DNA of 64,000 nt, taken from the NCBI GenBank assembly GCA_902526825.1, contig CABZMN010000006.1, forward strand, positions 1 to 64,000, given 5' to 3'. This document shows positions 32,810-41,527 of the stretch, one piece after another. Numbering within the stretch: position 1 is the first letter of the stretch; every line of letters starts with the position of its first letter. Position numbers and translations under genes: made by a program. The notes below the pieces were generated by a model that did not search any database, was not told the DNA's origin, and worked only from the letters and a program-made list of their open reading frames with translations. Source of the DNA: an uncultured Candidatus Actinomarina sp. (lineage in GTDB: Bacteria > Actinomycetota > Acidimicrobiia > Actinomarinales > Actinomarinaceae).

Positions 32810-33418
32810 ATGTCTCTTATGAAAAATTTAAAATTAATTTTTCTAGTACTATTGTTTTCATGTATAAATGTAGAAACGTCAAACATGTCTGAGAATACTG
32901 AAAAAGCTTATTTTGGTGGAGGGTGTTTTTGGTGTATGGAACCCCCCTTTGAAGTTCTCGATGGTGTGTTAGAAGCAACTTCTGGCTATATGGGTGGAGA
33001 AACAGAAAATCCAACTTATGAACAAGTAAGTATGGGGAATACAGGCCATGTAGAAGTTGTAGAAATAGAATTTGATCCAAATATAATCACCTACTCAGAA
33101 TTACTAGAAGTTTTTTGGAGAAATATTGATCCGACTGCTTTAAATTATCAGTTTGCAGATGTTGGGTCACAGTATAGAACAGAAATTTTTACAGTTGGAT
33201 CCCAACAGATGGAGGAAGCACTTAAATCAAAAACTGATCTTGAAAATTCTGGAAAATTTGATAAACCAATAGTTACAGCAATTACGGAAGCACCAACATT
33301 TTATATTGCGGAAGAATATCATCAGGATTTTTATAAAAAACAAAGTGCTCGCTACCAAATTTATGCTGAAGCAAGTGGTAGAAAAGGCTTTCTAAAGGAA
33401 ACTTGGGGAGACGAGTAA
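32810..33418 (+). CDS. msrA: Peptide methionine-(S)-S-oxide reductase with lipoprotein-type signal
   Basis: MsrA repairs oxidised methionine. The active site is AYFGGGCFWCMEPPFE, then GYMGGETENPTYEQVSMGNTGHVE, typical of the family; the catalytic residue is Cys (TGT), not Sec. The N-terminus is a signal peptide ending in a lipobox-like LLFSC (Cys near residue 18), so the enzyme is probably an outer-face lipoprotein. ATG 32819 is an alternative start three codons later. The ribokinase gene follows after seven bases. Confidence 0.93.
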   Translation: MSLMKNLKLIFLVLLFSCINVETSNMSENTEKAYFGGGCFWCMEPPFEVLDGVLEATSGYMGGETENPTYEQVSMGNTGHVEVVEIEFDPNIITYSELLEVFWRNIDPTALNYQFADVGSQYRTEIFTVGSQQMEEALKSKTDLENSGKFDKPIVTAITEAPTFYIAEEYHQDFYKKQSARYQIYAEASGRKGFLKETWGDE

Positions 33419-33425
33419 TTCTTTA

Positions 33426-34304
33426 ATGGGCAAAAAAATTTGCGTAATTGGCAGCTCTAATATTGACCAATTTTCATACGTTAATAAATTTCCTCAAGAG
33501 GGAGAAACAATAATTGGCGAATCTTTTAAAACTGGATTTGGTGGAAAAGGAGCCAACCAAGCCGTAATGGCAGGAATCCTTGGTTCTGATGTATATATTA
33601 TTTCATGTTTGGGGAATGATATATTTGCAGAATCAACAATTGATAACTTTAAAAAAAATAAAGTTAACACAGAATATATACAAAGAGCTGATGTTTCAAG
33701 TGGTGTTGCACCTATCTGGGTAGATTCAGGCGGTGAAAATAAAATTGTTGTTATCCCAGGAGCAAATAATGAAATCAATGCTGAAGATGCGATAAATTCA
33801 ATAAAGAAAATTGAAAATGTTTCTTATGTCGTTGGGCAAGCGGAGATACCAATGAAAGTAAACGATAAGGTATTTCATTATTCAAAAAGCAACAACATAT
33901 TAACAATATTTAATCCAGCACCAGGAATGGAATTAGAAGATAAGTTCCTAGATAATGTAGATTGGCTTATACCAAACGAATATGAATTTGAAATTATCAG
34001 TGGGCTAAAACTGTCAGAAGAAAATATTTTAGATTTCTCTTCTAAAATTTATTCAAATTTAATTGTTACCCTTGGAAAACGGGGAGCTTTTCTAGTCGAA
34101 GATACTAATCTAATAGAATTTGGAGCACCTACTGTAGAAGTGGCAGATACGACTGGTGCTGGTGATGCTTTCGTTGGTACATTCGTACATGGATTATCAG
34201 AGAATTTAACTGCAAAGGAATCAATAAAGCTAGCAATTGAAAAAGCGAGTTCTTCTGTGCAGAGAAAAGGTACTCAGTCTTCTTATTCGTCCTCTTCAGA
34301 ATAA
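33426..34304 (+). CDS. rbsK: Ribokinase (PfkB family)
   Basis: The enzyme phosphorylates ribose to ribose 5-phosphate. The first PfkB signature is GGKGANQAVMAG near residue 40 and the second, with the catalytic Asp, is DTTGAGDAFVGTF near residue 240. SSNIDQFSYV near the start is the sugar-binding strand. The length of 292 is normal. The nucleoside phosphorylase gene 200 bases away on the other strand releases ribose 1-phosphate, so the two may serve nucleoside and ribose recycling. The end overlaps a small convergent gene by 22 bases. Confidence 0.9.
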   Translation: MGKKICVIGSSNIDQFSYVNKFPQEGETIIGESFKTGFGGKGANQAVMAGILGSDVYIISCLGNDIFAESTIDNFKKNKVNTEYIQRADVSSGVAPIWVDSGGENKIVVIPGANNEINAEDAINSIKKIENVSYVVGQAEIPMKVNDKVFHYSKSNNILTIFNPAPGMELEDKFLDNVDWLIPNEYEFEIISGLKLSEENILDFSSKIYSNLIVTLGKRGAFLVEDTNLIEFGAPTVEVADTTGAGDAFVGTFVHGLSENLTAKESIKLAIEKASSSVQRKGTQSSYSSSSE

Positions 34305-34501
34305 CTCTTGTTAAACATCCAAAAAATTGTATAAGCTAGCGCGATTGCAAAGATAAAGATATTAAAGTTTGGTGTTTCATTTATTTCTAATCCAAAAACA
34401 CCATCAACAATTGCAACTGCTATCCTAAGTAAAATTCCAGAGGCAATTAATCTTCCAAAACTAAATTTTTTAATAACTGCGATTAAATTTCCTGTATCCA
34501 T
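34283..34501 (-). CDS. Small two-helix membrane protein
   Basis: The 72-residue protein has hydrophobic segments at about residues 18-34 (LIASGILLRIAVAIVDG) and 46-63 (FNIFIFAIALAYTIFWMF) and an acidic end (SYSEEDE). It starts seven bases after the stop of the nucleoside phosphorylase gene on the same strand. No family is recognised. Confidence 0.6.
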   Translation of the reverse strand: MDTGNLIAVIKKFSFGRLIASGILLRIAVAIVDGVFGLEINETPNFNIFIFAIALAYTIFWMFNKSYSEEDE

Positions 34502-34508
34502 GAAATAA

Positions 34509-35273
34509 TTATATCTTCAAACTTGATTCAAGAATGATACTTGTAGCTTTATTAACTGACTCTAAGTAACTTTCTTTAGACAAAGCTTCTTGTCTTTTTT
34601 GATCACCATAGATTACAAGTAAAGCTCCCGTCCTTACTCTTCGATAACTACCAACAACAAATAAAGTTGAAACTTCCATTTCAGAACACAAAACTCCACC
34701 TTTTACCCAGGCATCCCATTTTTGATTTAGGTCATAAGAAACAGGCATTGAGTTTGGGTCATGCTGACCGTAAAAAGAGTCTTTAGATTGAACAACTCCG
34801 ATATGATATTTTGATTTGCTTTCAATAGCGGCAGATTCTAAGGCAGAAACCATATCTGAAGATGGAACAGCAGGAAATTCTATTGGCATATACTGTAAAG
34901 ATGTTCCTTCTTGTCGAACGGCACCATTTGCAATCACTAAATCACCAATTCTTGTGTGATCCTGCATAGCTCCAGAAGTACCAAGTCTTACTAAAGTTTT
35001 AGCACCAATATTTGCCAGCTCTTCGATCGCAATAGCAGCAGAAGGACAGCCTATTCCCGTTGATGTAACGCTTACAGGTCTACCTTTATAGGTACCAGTA
35101 ACAGTTTTATATTCTCTGTTGAATGCTATTTCTTTTGCATCATCAAAATGTTCAGCGATAAAATCAACTCTACCTGGATCACCAGGAAGAATAACAAAAT
35201 CAGCTATATCACCTTCTTTTAACTGTATGTGATATTGTTTTTCACCATCAAGCATTGATTTCTTTTCTGTCAT
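34509..35273 (-). CDS. udp: Nucleoside phosphorylase (uridine phosphorylase-like)
   Basis: The enzyme splits a nucleoside with phosphate to base and ribose 1-phosphate. Family motifs are FVILPGDPGRVDFIAEHFDD near residue 26, VTSTGIGCPSAAIAIEEL, LVRLGTSGAMQ and GVLCSEMEVSTLFVV, the last holding the ribose-binding Met-Glu. The length of 254 and the motif order fit uridine phosphorylase best; the exact base preference cannot be told. It is divergent from the P450 gene. Confidence 0.9.
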   Translation of the reverse strand: MTEKKSMLDGEKQYHIQLKEGDIADFVILPGDPGRVDFIAEHFDDAKEIAFNREYKTVTGTYKGRPVSVTSTGIGCPSAAIAIEELANIGAKTLVRLGTSGAMQDHTRIGDLVIANGAVRQEGTSLQYMPIEFPAVPSSDMVSALESAAIESKSKYHIGVVQSKDSFYGQHDPNSMPVSYDLNQKWDAWVKGGVLCSEMEVSTLFVVGSYRRVRTGALLVIYGDQKRQEALSKESYLESVNKATSIILESSLKI

Positions 35274-35363
35274 GATTTTATGTTATCAATGTATTTGAAG
35301 ATGGTCACTAAATATTTTTTATAAATCTATAGAAAAATTGGCTAAAACTGATACTTTATTGTT

Positions 35364-36569
35364 ATGGGTATTCCAGAAATTATGTTTCCAAATGAAGACA
35401 TAGAGTTTATTAAAGATCCTTACCCTTATTTGAAAGACTTGCGAGATGAATCACCAATTCATTATGACAAATTATCGGGATTAAATTTAGTAACACATTT
35501 TGAAGATGTAAAAGATATACAAAAAAGTAAAAATTTTTCTTCTTCTGAACCAACAGACTATGTAAAGGATTCAGATGAATTATTAATTAACCCGAAAAAT
35601 TATGATTATTTTTGGAAGACTGAAGAATTTAATTTATTAAATCTTGAGGGCAATATTCATGATGAACTCAGAGGTTTAGTTGCTAAAGCTTTTTTAAATA
35701 GGCAAGTACAAGAGCTAAAACCATTCATGGAAAAAAAGTCAAGCGAGCTTCTTAATGGTGTTAATAATGATAAGTTTGATCTCTTGGCTGATTATGCACA
35801 GCCATATTCAATAGCTGTAATTGGAGAGCTTTTAGGTGTGCCTCAAGTAGATTATGATAAGTTTCTTTACTGGTCACACGCCATAGTAAAAATGTATGAC
35901 CTAAAAGTTTCTGATGAAAGTGCATCAGAGGCTGAAGCAGCTGCAAAAGAATTCTATATTTATATGAATAATTTAATTGATGAGAAAAACAAAAATCCTC
36001 AAAATGACATGATCTCAAGATTATCCCAAGTTACAGAAAATGATCAGAAACTAACTAAAGACCAGATAATTTGTACAGTGATATTACTTTTAAATGCTGG
36101 CCACGAAGCAACTGTAAATACAATAGGAAATTCGATAGTTGCATTATTGCAAAATAATATTCCTACTAAGAATTTGGACAAGGATCACGATATTAAAAAT
36201 ATTATTGAAGAGCTGATACGTTGGGATAGCCCTCTGCAATTTTTTCAAAGATGGGTATTAGAGGAAACGGAGATCTCTGGAATCAAATTACCTAAATTTT
36301 CAAAAATTGCAATCCTTTTAGGATCAGCAAACAGAGATGGGGAAGCTTTTGAAGATCCGGAAGAAATAAATTTCCAAAGAAGTAATTTGAACCATACAAG
36401 TTTTGGAGGTGGAGTGCATTATTGCTTAGGTGCTCATCTAGCAAGATTAGAATTAGAGGTGTCATTTAAAAATTTATTTCAAAATAATATTAGTTTGAAT
36501 GAAGAGCCTGAAAGAACCGGGGCTTTTGGTATTAGGGGTTTTAAAGAAATTAACGTATCAATTAATTAA
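35364..36569 (+). CDS. Cytochrome P450
   Basis: This is a soluble bacterial P450 of 401 residues. The I-helix motif is LLNAGHEATVNTIGNS (A/G-G-x-E-T type, here AGHEAT near residue 247), the ExxR is EELIRWDSP, and the haem-thiolate loop is FGGGVHYCLGAHLARLELEV. No signal anchor is present. The substrate is unknown. It stands alone on its transcript, with the PLP sulfur enzyme gene 52 bases downstream. It is clearly different from the P450 at 49.7-50.9 kb. Confidence 0.93.
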   Translation: MGIPEIMFPNEDIEFIKDPYPYLKDLRDESPIHYDKLSGLNLVTHFEDVKDIQKSKNFSSSEPTDYVKDSDELLINPKNYDYFWKTEEFNLLNLEGNIHDELRGLVAKAFLNRQVQELKPFMEKKSSELLNGVNNDKFDLLADYAQPYSIAVIGELLGVPQVDYDKFLYWSHAIVKMYDLKVSDESASEAEAAAKEFYIYMNNLIDEKNKNPQNDMISRLSQVTENDQKLTKDQIICTVILLLNAGHEATVNTIGNSIVALLQNNIPTKNLDKDHDIKNIIEELIRWDSPLQFFQRWVLEETEISGIKLPKFSKIAILLGSANRDGEAFEDPEEINFQRSNLNHTSFGGGVHYCLGAHLARLELEVSFKNLFQNNISLNEEPERTGAFGIRGFKEINVSIN

Positions 36570-36621
36570 AAAACAAATAATTATTAGTGCACTGATTTTA
36601 AATCATATCTAAAATTTGAAC

Positions 36622-37809
36622 ATGGCTGATTCGAAAAAATATGGAATAAATACAAGAGCTATCCACACTCAAAAAAAATTTGAACTTCCAACTGGAGATG
36701 TTATGCCTCCACTGCACATGTCAACAACATTCGAGAATACTGAGCCTGGTGAATCAGAATATTTTTATGGAAGAATGGGAAATCCAACTCGAGAGATCTT
36801 TGAAAGAACAATTGCTTCTCTGGAGGGTATTGAAGACTACGAAAATATGCATGGATTTGCAATGGCTTCTGGTATGGCTGCAGTAACAATGATTGCTGAA
36901 CTAATTGAACCTGGAGAAAATGTTGTTATTACAGATGAAGTGTATGGGGGAACAACTAGATTTTTTTCAAAAATTGCACCAAAACGTGGAATAGAAGTAA
37001 ACTTTTGTAATTTTTATGACACAGATAAGTTAGAAAGTTTAATTAATGAAAAAACAAAATTAGTTTGGATAGAATCTCCATCCAATCCAAATATTAATCT
37101 TTATGATATTTCCTCAATTGCTGAGATAGTCCATCGAAATAATTCAATACTTGTGGCAGACAGCACCTTCTCTACCCCATTTATAACAAGACCTTTTGAA
37201 CACGGAGTTGACATTATTATGCACTCAACTACAAAATATATTGGTGGCCATAGTGATACTCTTGGAGGAGTCGTAGTAACTAATGATCCCGAGTTACATG
37301 AGAACCTCTATTTTGTTCAAAAGGCAAGTGGCGGCGTAATGTCTCCTTTTGATGCATATCTTGCTCAAAGAGGACTGTATACACTTGGACCACGTATTCA
37401 GATACATTCAAAAAATGCACATGAACTTGCTGAATATTTATCAAGTTCTAAGCACATAAAAGAAGTGAAATATCCAGGCTTAACAGATTTTAAAAATCAT
37501 GAAATTGCCGTAAAGCAAATGGATTATTTTGGTGGAATGCTTAGCTTTTATACAGAAGACCATATTGATAAACAAAAATTATTTGATAATTTAGATTTAT
37601 ATAAATTAGCTGTAAGTTTAGGTGGAGTGGAGTCTTTGATTGAAGTTCCTTCGTTGATGACGCATGATTCAGCTGCTGGAACAGATGCAGAAGCTCCTGA
37701 TGACCTAATTAGAATATCAGTAGGGCTTGAGAATATAGAAGATCTTATTTCAGATATGGATAGATCATTAAATGCTTCCATAAAATCTCTTGATGAATCA
37801 AAAAAATAA
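36622..37809 (+). CDS. Cys/Met metabolism PLP enzyme (cystathionine gamma-synthase / methionine gamma-lyase family)
   Basis: Fold type I PLP enzyme. The Schiff-base Lys is in MHSTTKYIGGHSDTLGG (near residue 205). YFYGRMGNPTREIFER and the SGMAAVTMIAEL, VWIESPSNPNINLYD and VSLGGVESLIEVPSLMTHDS motifs are all present. Family members include cystathionine beta/gamma-lyases, gamma-synthase, O-acetylhomoserine sulfhydrylase and methionine gamma-lyase; motifs alone do not separate them. I start at ATG 36622. The next gene begins inside its 3' end. Confidence 0.9.
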   Translation: MADSKKYGINTRAIHTQKKFELPTGDVMPPLHMSTTFENTEPGESEYFYGRMGNPTREIFERTIASLEGIEDYENMHGFAMASGMAAVTMIAELIEPGENVVITDEVYGGTTRFFSKIAPKRGIEVNFCNFYDTDKLESLINEKTKLVWIESPSNPNINLYDISSIAEIVHRNNSILVADSTFSTPFITRPFEHGVDIIMHSTTKYIGGHSDTLGGVVVTNDPELHENLYFVQKASGGVMSPFDAYLAQRGLYTLGPRIQIHSKNAHELAEYLSSSKHIKEVKYPGLTDFKNHEIAVKQMDYFGGMLSFYTEDHIDKQKLFDNLDLYKLAVSLGGVESLIEVPSLMTHDSAAGTDAEAPDDLIRISVGLENIEDLISDMDRSLNASIKSLDESKK

Positions 37810-38761
37810 TTTAAATAATTTTTTCCCTCTAAAAGTTGCAATCTATTCTGTCTTAGGATTTTTTACTATTTATATTCTGTTTGGTTTAGATGGCTGGGGT
37901 GATAGAGCTTCAAACGAAAATGCTGTTGGTCAGGTCTCAAGATGGTGCGAAAGAGTAAGTGATGGATTATTGAGGGAGCCTTCAAATACATTAGGTAACT
38001 TGGGTTTTATATTTGTAGGTATTTATATGTTTTATAAACTGTCTCAAGATGCAACGTCTGAAAAAGGAATTACTATGTTTGGTTCTTCTAGTATTGCGGT
38101 GATCTATGCCGGAGCCTCCACTTTTCTAGGTCCAGGTTCGATGGCAATGCATGGGACTAACACTGAATTTGGGGCATGGCTAGATAACTTATCAATGATT
38201 ATGTACATAATTATTTTATGGATTTATAACTTAAAAAAACTAATTGGTTTTTCAACAAGAATATATCTAACCCTCTATTTCTTACTTGTAATGTTCTATG
38301 CCGTTGACTCATGGTTTTTAGGTGGTGGGTTTGGTGTTGGAATTAGTTTGTTTGAATTGAGCATTGGGCTTTGGATTGCAACAGAGATTGTTGTAAAATT
38401 TCCAAACATTTATGGAAGAATCAGTTCAGGTATTTCTGTATTAATTATTCAACAACTATTTGGTAGTCCAGTATTAGATTCTTTTCAAGACTTCCAAAAT
38501 AATTGGGAGATGCTTCTTTACTTTACACCTGCATTAATTCCAAACTTAAGAAAGCCATCAGAGATAAATTACTCTCCTTGGTTTTTCTTAGGATTTCTCT
38601 CATTCTTTGGTGCGTTGCTTATTTGGGAAACAGGCGTTCCAGATCATCCTTGGTGTAAACCCGACTCATGGTTGCAAGCTCATATGATATGGCATTTATT
38701 ATGCTCAGCTGCTACGTTTTCATTTTTCAAACTTTACAGAACTGAAAAATATTTAACTTAA
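37793..38761 (+). CDS. Ceramidase-like (CREST superfamily) membrane hydrolase
   Basis: The protein has seven or eight membrane helices and the scattered metal ligands of the CREST superfamily (alkaline ceramidase, PAQR, Per1): CERVSDGLLREPSNTLGNLGF near residue 45, GSMAMHGTNTEFGAWLDNLSM with Ser, His and Asp, and SWLQAHMIWHLLC with two His near the end. Such proteins are zinc-dependent amide or lipid hydrolases. The start overlaps the preceding gene by 17 bases; TTG 37790 is the alternative. Sphingolipid-like substrates are not established in this lineage, so the substrate is open. Confidence 0.82.
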   Translation: MNQKNNLNNFFPLKVAIYSVLGFFTIYILFGLDGWGDRASNENAVGQVSRWCERVSDGLLREPSNTLGNLGFIFVGIYMFYKLSQDATSEKGITMFGSSSIAVIYAGASTFLGPGSMAMHGTNTEFGAWLDNLSMIMYIIILWIYNLKKLIGFSTRIYLTLYFLLVMFYAVDSWFLGGGFGVGISLFELSIGLWIATEIVVKFPNIYGRISSGISVLIIQQLFGSPVLDSFQDFQNNWEMLLYFTPALIPNLRKPSEINYSPWFFLGFLSFFGALLIWETGVPDHPWCKPDSWLQAHMIWHLLCSAATFSFFKLYRTEKYLT

Positions 38762-39162
38762 AAATCTAATTGATCAATCCAAGTACTTATATTTTTAACC
38801 GTTTGATTGTAGATGTCCATGGCGTGTGTATCTGATTCATATGATTCTTTGCTCGGGTCTTCAAAAGAATTATGTATCTTATTTTTTGCATTATGGAATG
38901 TTGGACAAATTTCATTTGCAGAATCACAAACTGTTAAAACATAATCAAAATCTTGATCAACAAAGTCATCTACTAATTTTGGATAATTGTCTGATATATC
39001 AATATTTATTTCCTCCATTGCTCTTATTGCATAAGGATTTACATTGATTTCCGGTTTTGTTCCTGCGGAGTGTATCTCATAAGCTGGAAATTTTGATTTG
39101 AGCAATCCTTCAGCAATTTGAGACCTGCATGAGTTCCCTGTACACAAGACAATAATTTTCAT
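38758..39162 (-). CDS. arsC: Arsenate reductase, low-molecular-weight phosphatase fold
   Basis: The P-loop is VLCTGNSCRSQIAEGLL (C-x5-R type with CTGNSCRS), and the resolving cysteine region reads LTVCDSANEICPTF. This is the thioredoxin-coupled ArsC fold of Gram-positive bacteria, which reduces arsenate to arsenite. The length of 134 is standard. No arsenite pump or ArsR gene is seen next to it. The end overlaps the convergent ceramidase-like gene by four bases. Confidence 0.9.
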   Translation of the reverse strand: MKIIVLCTGNSCRSQIAEGLLKSKFPAYEIHSAGTKPEINVNPYAIRAMEEINIDISDNYPKLVDDFVDQDFDYVLTVCDSANEICPTFHNAKNKIHNSFEDPSKESYESDTHAMDIYNQTVKNISTWIDQLDF

Positions 39163-39195
39163 GATTCTATATTAAATCATGAGTATTCTTTAAGT

Positions 39196-39495
39196 ATGAG
39201 TTCTGAACAAACAAAAGAAGAAAAAGTTACTAGAACATTAGAAAAAGTAATCATGACATTTATGTATTTACTTTTTGGATTTATGTTTTTAGGTGTAGCG
39301 TTTAGTCGTGAACTTTCTGGCCTGTTTGTTGTGGTCCCACTTGGTGCTTTTAGTATTGGTCTAACTAAATGGGGTTTAAAGTGGCAAAATGATCGATATT
39401 TAAGGTCTGCAAAAAATGTTGATGACATTCAAGAACTTTCCAAAAAAATAGATGATATTCACACAAGATTAAATAGACTTGAGTCAGAAGAATGA
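39196..39495 (+). CDS. Small membrane protein with C-terminal coiled coil
   Basis: The 99-residue protein has a charged start, two hydrophobic helices (about residues 18-37 and 41-60) and a C-terminal heptad region (VDDIQELSKKIDDIHTRLNRLESEE) likely to form a coiled coil. It overlaps the DinB-like gene by four bases. The function is unknown. Confidence 0.65.
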   Translation: MSSEQTKEEKVTRTLEKVIMTFMYLLFGFMFLGVAFSRELSGLFVVVPLGAFSIGLTKWGLKWQNDRYLRSAKNVDDIQELSKKIDDIHTRLNRLESEE

Positions 39496-39974
39496 TATCT
39501 CTTGAACTTTTAGCAAAACACATGGCATGGGCAAATCAAGAAATTTACAAAGAAGTAAAAAACCTTGACCCTGAAGTCCTTGACTATTTCGTTGTTGATA
39601 AAGAATGGACAGTTAGAACAATAATGGTTCATATAGTTGCTGCTTCTTATCTTTATAGTGGGAGACTCACGGGTAAACCATTTTCAAAATTTGAATTTGA
39701 CTTAGATAGTCCCAACTTAATTTATGACCTAATGTCAGAACTTGAAAAAATTGATAAAAGTTTAATTGAACAAGTTTATAGAGAAGATGAAGAGGTTACG
39801 TTTGAGACGTCAAAAGGAGAAAGTTCTGCAAAAGTCTCAGTTATATTATCTATGATGATATTTCACGCTACAGAACATAGAGCTCAAATAGTTGCTGCTT
39901 TGGATAAAAATAACGAAAGAAGTATTAATCTTGATGAATATAGTATTTTTGGATATCTTCGAGACAATAATTAA
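39492..39974 (+). CDS. DinB family protein
   Basis: DinB-like proteins are four-helix metal-binding enzymes; many are thiol-dependent transferases or isomerases (mycothiol or bacillithiol). The metal-ligand pattern is present: HMAWANQEIY near residue 8, then EWTVRTIMVHIVAASYLYSGRL with His near residue 48, and FHATEHRAQIV with two His near residue 130. The length of 160 is normal. In actinobacteria a mycothiol link is plausible but not shown. Confidence 0.88.
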   Translation: MISLELLAKHMAWANQEIYKEVKNLDPEVLDYFVVDKEWTVRTIMVHIVAASYLYSGRLTGKPFSKFEFDLDSPNLIYDLMSELEKIDKSLIEQVYREDEEVTFETSKGESSAKVSVILSMMIFHATEHRAQIVAALDKNNERSINLDEYSIFGYLRDNN

Positions 39975-40276
39975 ATAGTTTCTTTATTTACCCAATCATC
40001 ATATTCAGGCAAAGTATAAGTGGGTTTTATCGTAGTAATCTTTGGAAGTTCATAAGTGTGCTTTTCTTGTAATGTTTCAATCAACTGATCATGTAGTGAC
40101 TCTTTTGAGTAAAGATTAATTTCATATTCAGATTCTTGTTGGATTTTCCCTTCCCATTTGTAAATGGATTGAATCTTGGTAAAGGTCCCACATGCAATAA
40201 GTTGTTTGTTGACAAGATAATTTGTTAACTCTCTTGCGTCTTCTTCGGATCCAATTGTTGTTTGAATTATTATCAC
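39971..40276 (-). CDS. cutA: CutA1 divalent-cation tolerance protein
   Basis: The trimeric CutA1 fold is recognised from QTTIGSEEDARELTNYLVNKQLIACGTF, SIYKWEGKIQQESEYEI and the end HTYELPKITTI. The length of 101 is typical. The biochemical role of CutA1 is unsettled; it has been linked to copper tolerance and nitrogen-like signalling. It overlaps the SDR gene by four bases. Confidence 0.93.
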   Translation of the reverse strand: MIIIQTTIGSEEDARELTNYLVNKQLIACGTFTKIQSIYKWEGKIQQESEYEINLYSKESLHDQLIETLQEKHTYELPKITTIKPTYTLPEYDDWVNKETI

Positions 40277-41118
40277 AAGATATCTTTCATCCCAATTTTA
40301 TCTAAAGTATAGTTCCATAATGTTTCTCTCTCTTGAAGGTTGTAGGCAAGTTTGTTTGCTTTATATGTTGAAGGTTTTCCATATTGATGAATTATTTTTG
40401 GAGCATAAACTCTTTCTTTTTTTAATTCAGCTGTTGTGCTTGCTTCAATTACAGGAGCTACTCCTGTAGATACATTTGTCTTAAACTTATCGATAATTTT
40501 ATAGCTCAAACTTGGATTACTCCTTCTGTAAAGTCTTGATCTAGTAACCCCAGGGTGAGCAACTACAACATCTGTTTCAAAATTTGTTATTTTTTTATCG
40601 AGTTCAAATGAAAACATTGTTCTATATAGGTTTGAATAGTTATACCAAGTCCAGGGACTATATATGGACTCATCTTCTAACCTTTCGTATCTCATCTCCT
40701 TTACAAAATACATTGCGATACTTGAAATTTGGACAATTCTAGAGCTCACAACATTCTTCATTAGATCCAACATCATTAAAGTTAAGTAGGTTGAGCCAAA
40801 ATAGTTAGTCGCCAGTGTTGATTCAAGCCCTGCTTTAGTTTTTGAAAAAGGAACATACATTATTCCAGCGTTGCTATAAAAAATATCAATATTTTTAAAA
40901 TTACTAGTTAGGTTATTGTAAAAATTATCAATACTTTCATAGTCGGTCATATCCAGTTTTATAAATTTTGAATTTTTACCAATCTCTTTTTCAGCAGCAA
41001 TTCCTTTTTCTTGATTCCTACAACCTAAAACTACAAAATACCCTTTACTTTCGTATATTTTTGCAGCTGCATATCCAATCCCTGAATTTGCACCGGTGAT
41101 TACAACAACCTTATCCAT
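40273..41118 (-). CDS. Short-chain dehydrogenase/reductase with altered catalytic site
   Basis: The NAD(P) motif TGANSGIGYAAAKIYESKG and the NAG loop (YSNAGIMYVP) show an SDR of the retinol-dehydrogenase-like group, 281 residues. The active-site region, expected as YxxSK, reads WYNYSNLYRTM: the Tyr is kept but the Lys position holds Asn. Ser of the SSIAM strand is present. The change may reduce or alter catalysis. The substrate is unknown. Confidence 0.85.
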   Translation of the reverse strand: MDKVVVITGANSGIGYAAAKIYESKGYFVVLGCRNQEKGIAAEKEIGKNSKFIKLDMTDYESIDNFYNNLTSNFKNIDIFYSNAGIMYVPFSKTKAGLESTLATNYFGSTYLTLMMLDLMKNVVSSRIVQISSIAMYFVKEMRYERLEDESIYSPWTWYNYSNLYRTMFSFELDKKITNFETDVVVAHPGVTRSRLYRRSNPSLSYKIIDKFKTNVSTGVAPVIEASTTAELKKERVYAPKIIHQYGKPSTYKANKLAYNLQERETLWNYTLDKIGMKDIL

Positions 41119-41158
41119 GTAATTTGATTGTAATTCCTGAAGTGCTTTAATTTATACT

Positions 41159-41380
41159 ATGTATTATCTAATTTTATTTGTTGCCATAATTCTCGTACTT
41201 AGACTCTTTAATCTACTACCTAAATTATCGAATAAGTTTTGGAGATACGTTGACTATACAATTGCTGGTATTGCATTTATATTATTTCTAGTAAGAATCC
41301 CTCCATTCTTTTCTGGGATAGTCTTAAGTGCAGTTTCTTACTACGCGTATAGAAAAGGTTTTTTTGATAAATATCGTTAG
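41159..41380 (+). CDS. Small membrane protein, function unknown
   Basis: This 73-residue protein has an N-terminal helix (YLILFVAIILVLRLF), a second hydrophobic region near residues 32-47 and a third near 49-62, ending in a basic and aromatic tail (YRKGFFDKYR). It is divergent from the SDR gene. It looks similar in style to the 44-residue protein on the opposite strand just downstream, but I see no alignable motif. Confidence 0.6.
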   Translation: MYYLILFVAIILVLRLFNLLPKLSNKFWRYVDYTIAGIAFILFLVRIPPFFSGIVLSAVSYYAYRKGFFDKYR

Positions 41381-41391
41381 TGAGTAATTTA

Positions 41392-41526
41392 TTAGTAGTA
41401 CCTGTCGTTTTTAATTAACCAGTTTACCCCCAACACAACTCCAACAATACCAATTAATACAGACAGGTTGGGAAACCAGCCAATTAATAGAACTGAGCCA
41501 ATAATGACTAAAAAAATTACTAACAA
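41392..41526 (-). CDS. 44-residue two-helix membrane protein (not in ORF track)
   Basis: A TTG-initiated frame begins one base after the stop of the acyltransferase gene and reads (M)LVIFLVIIGSVLLIGWF, then NLSVLIGIVGVVLGVNWLI and KNDRYY. Two hydrophobic helices are separated by a short polar turn, and the frame fills the gap between neighbouring genes exactly. Tight coupling to the upstream gene and the clean hydrophobic pattern suggest that it is real. The function is unknown. Confidence 0.55.
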   Translation of the reverse strand: MLVIFLVIIGSVLLIGWFPNLSVLIGIVGVVLGVNWLIKNDRYY

Positions 41527-41527
41527 A

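Noticed and set aside
32810-33418. Selenocysteine in MsrA
   Set aside because: The catalytic codon in GGGCFWC is TGT; no in-frame TGA precedes the stop.
35761-36018. ORF 35761-36018 minus and other frames antisense to P450 and PLP genes
   Set aside because: They sit wholly within clear genes and show Leu/His/Gln-rich composition typical of shadow frames.
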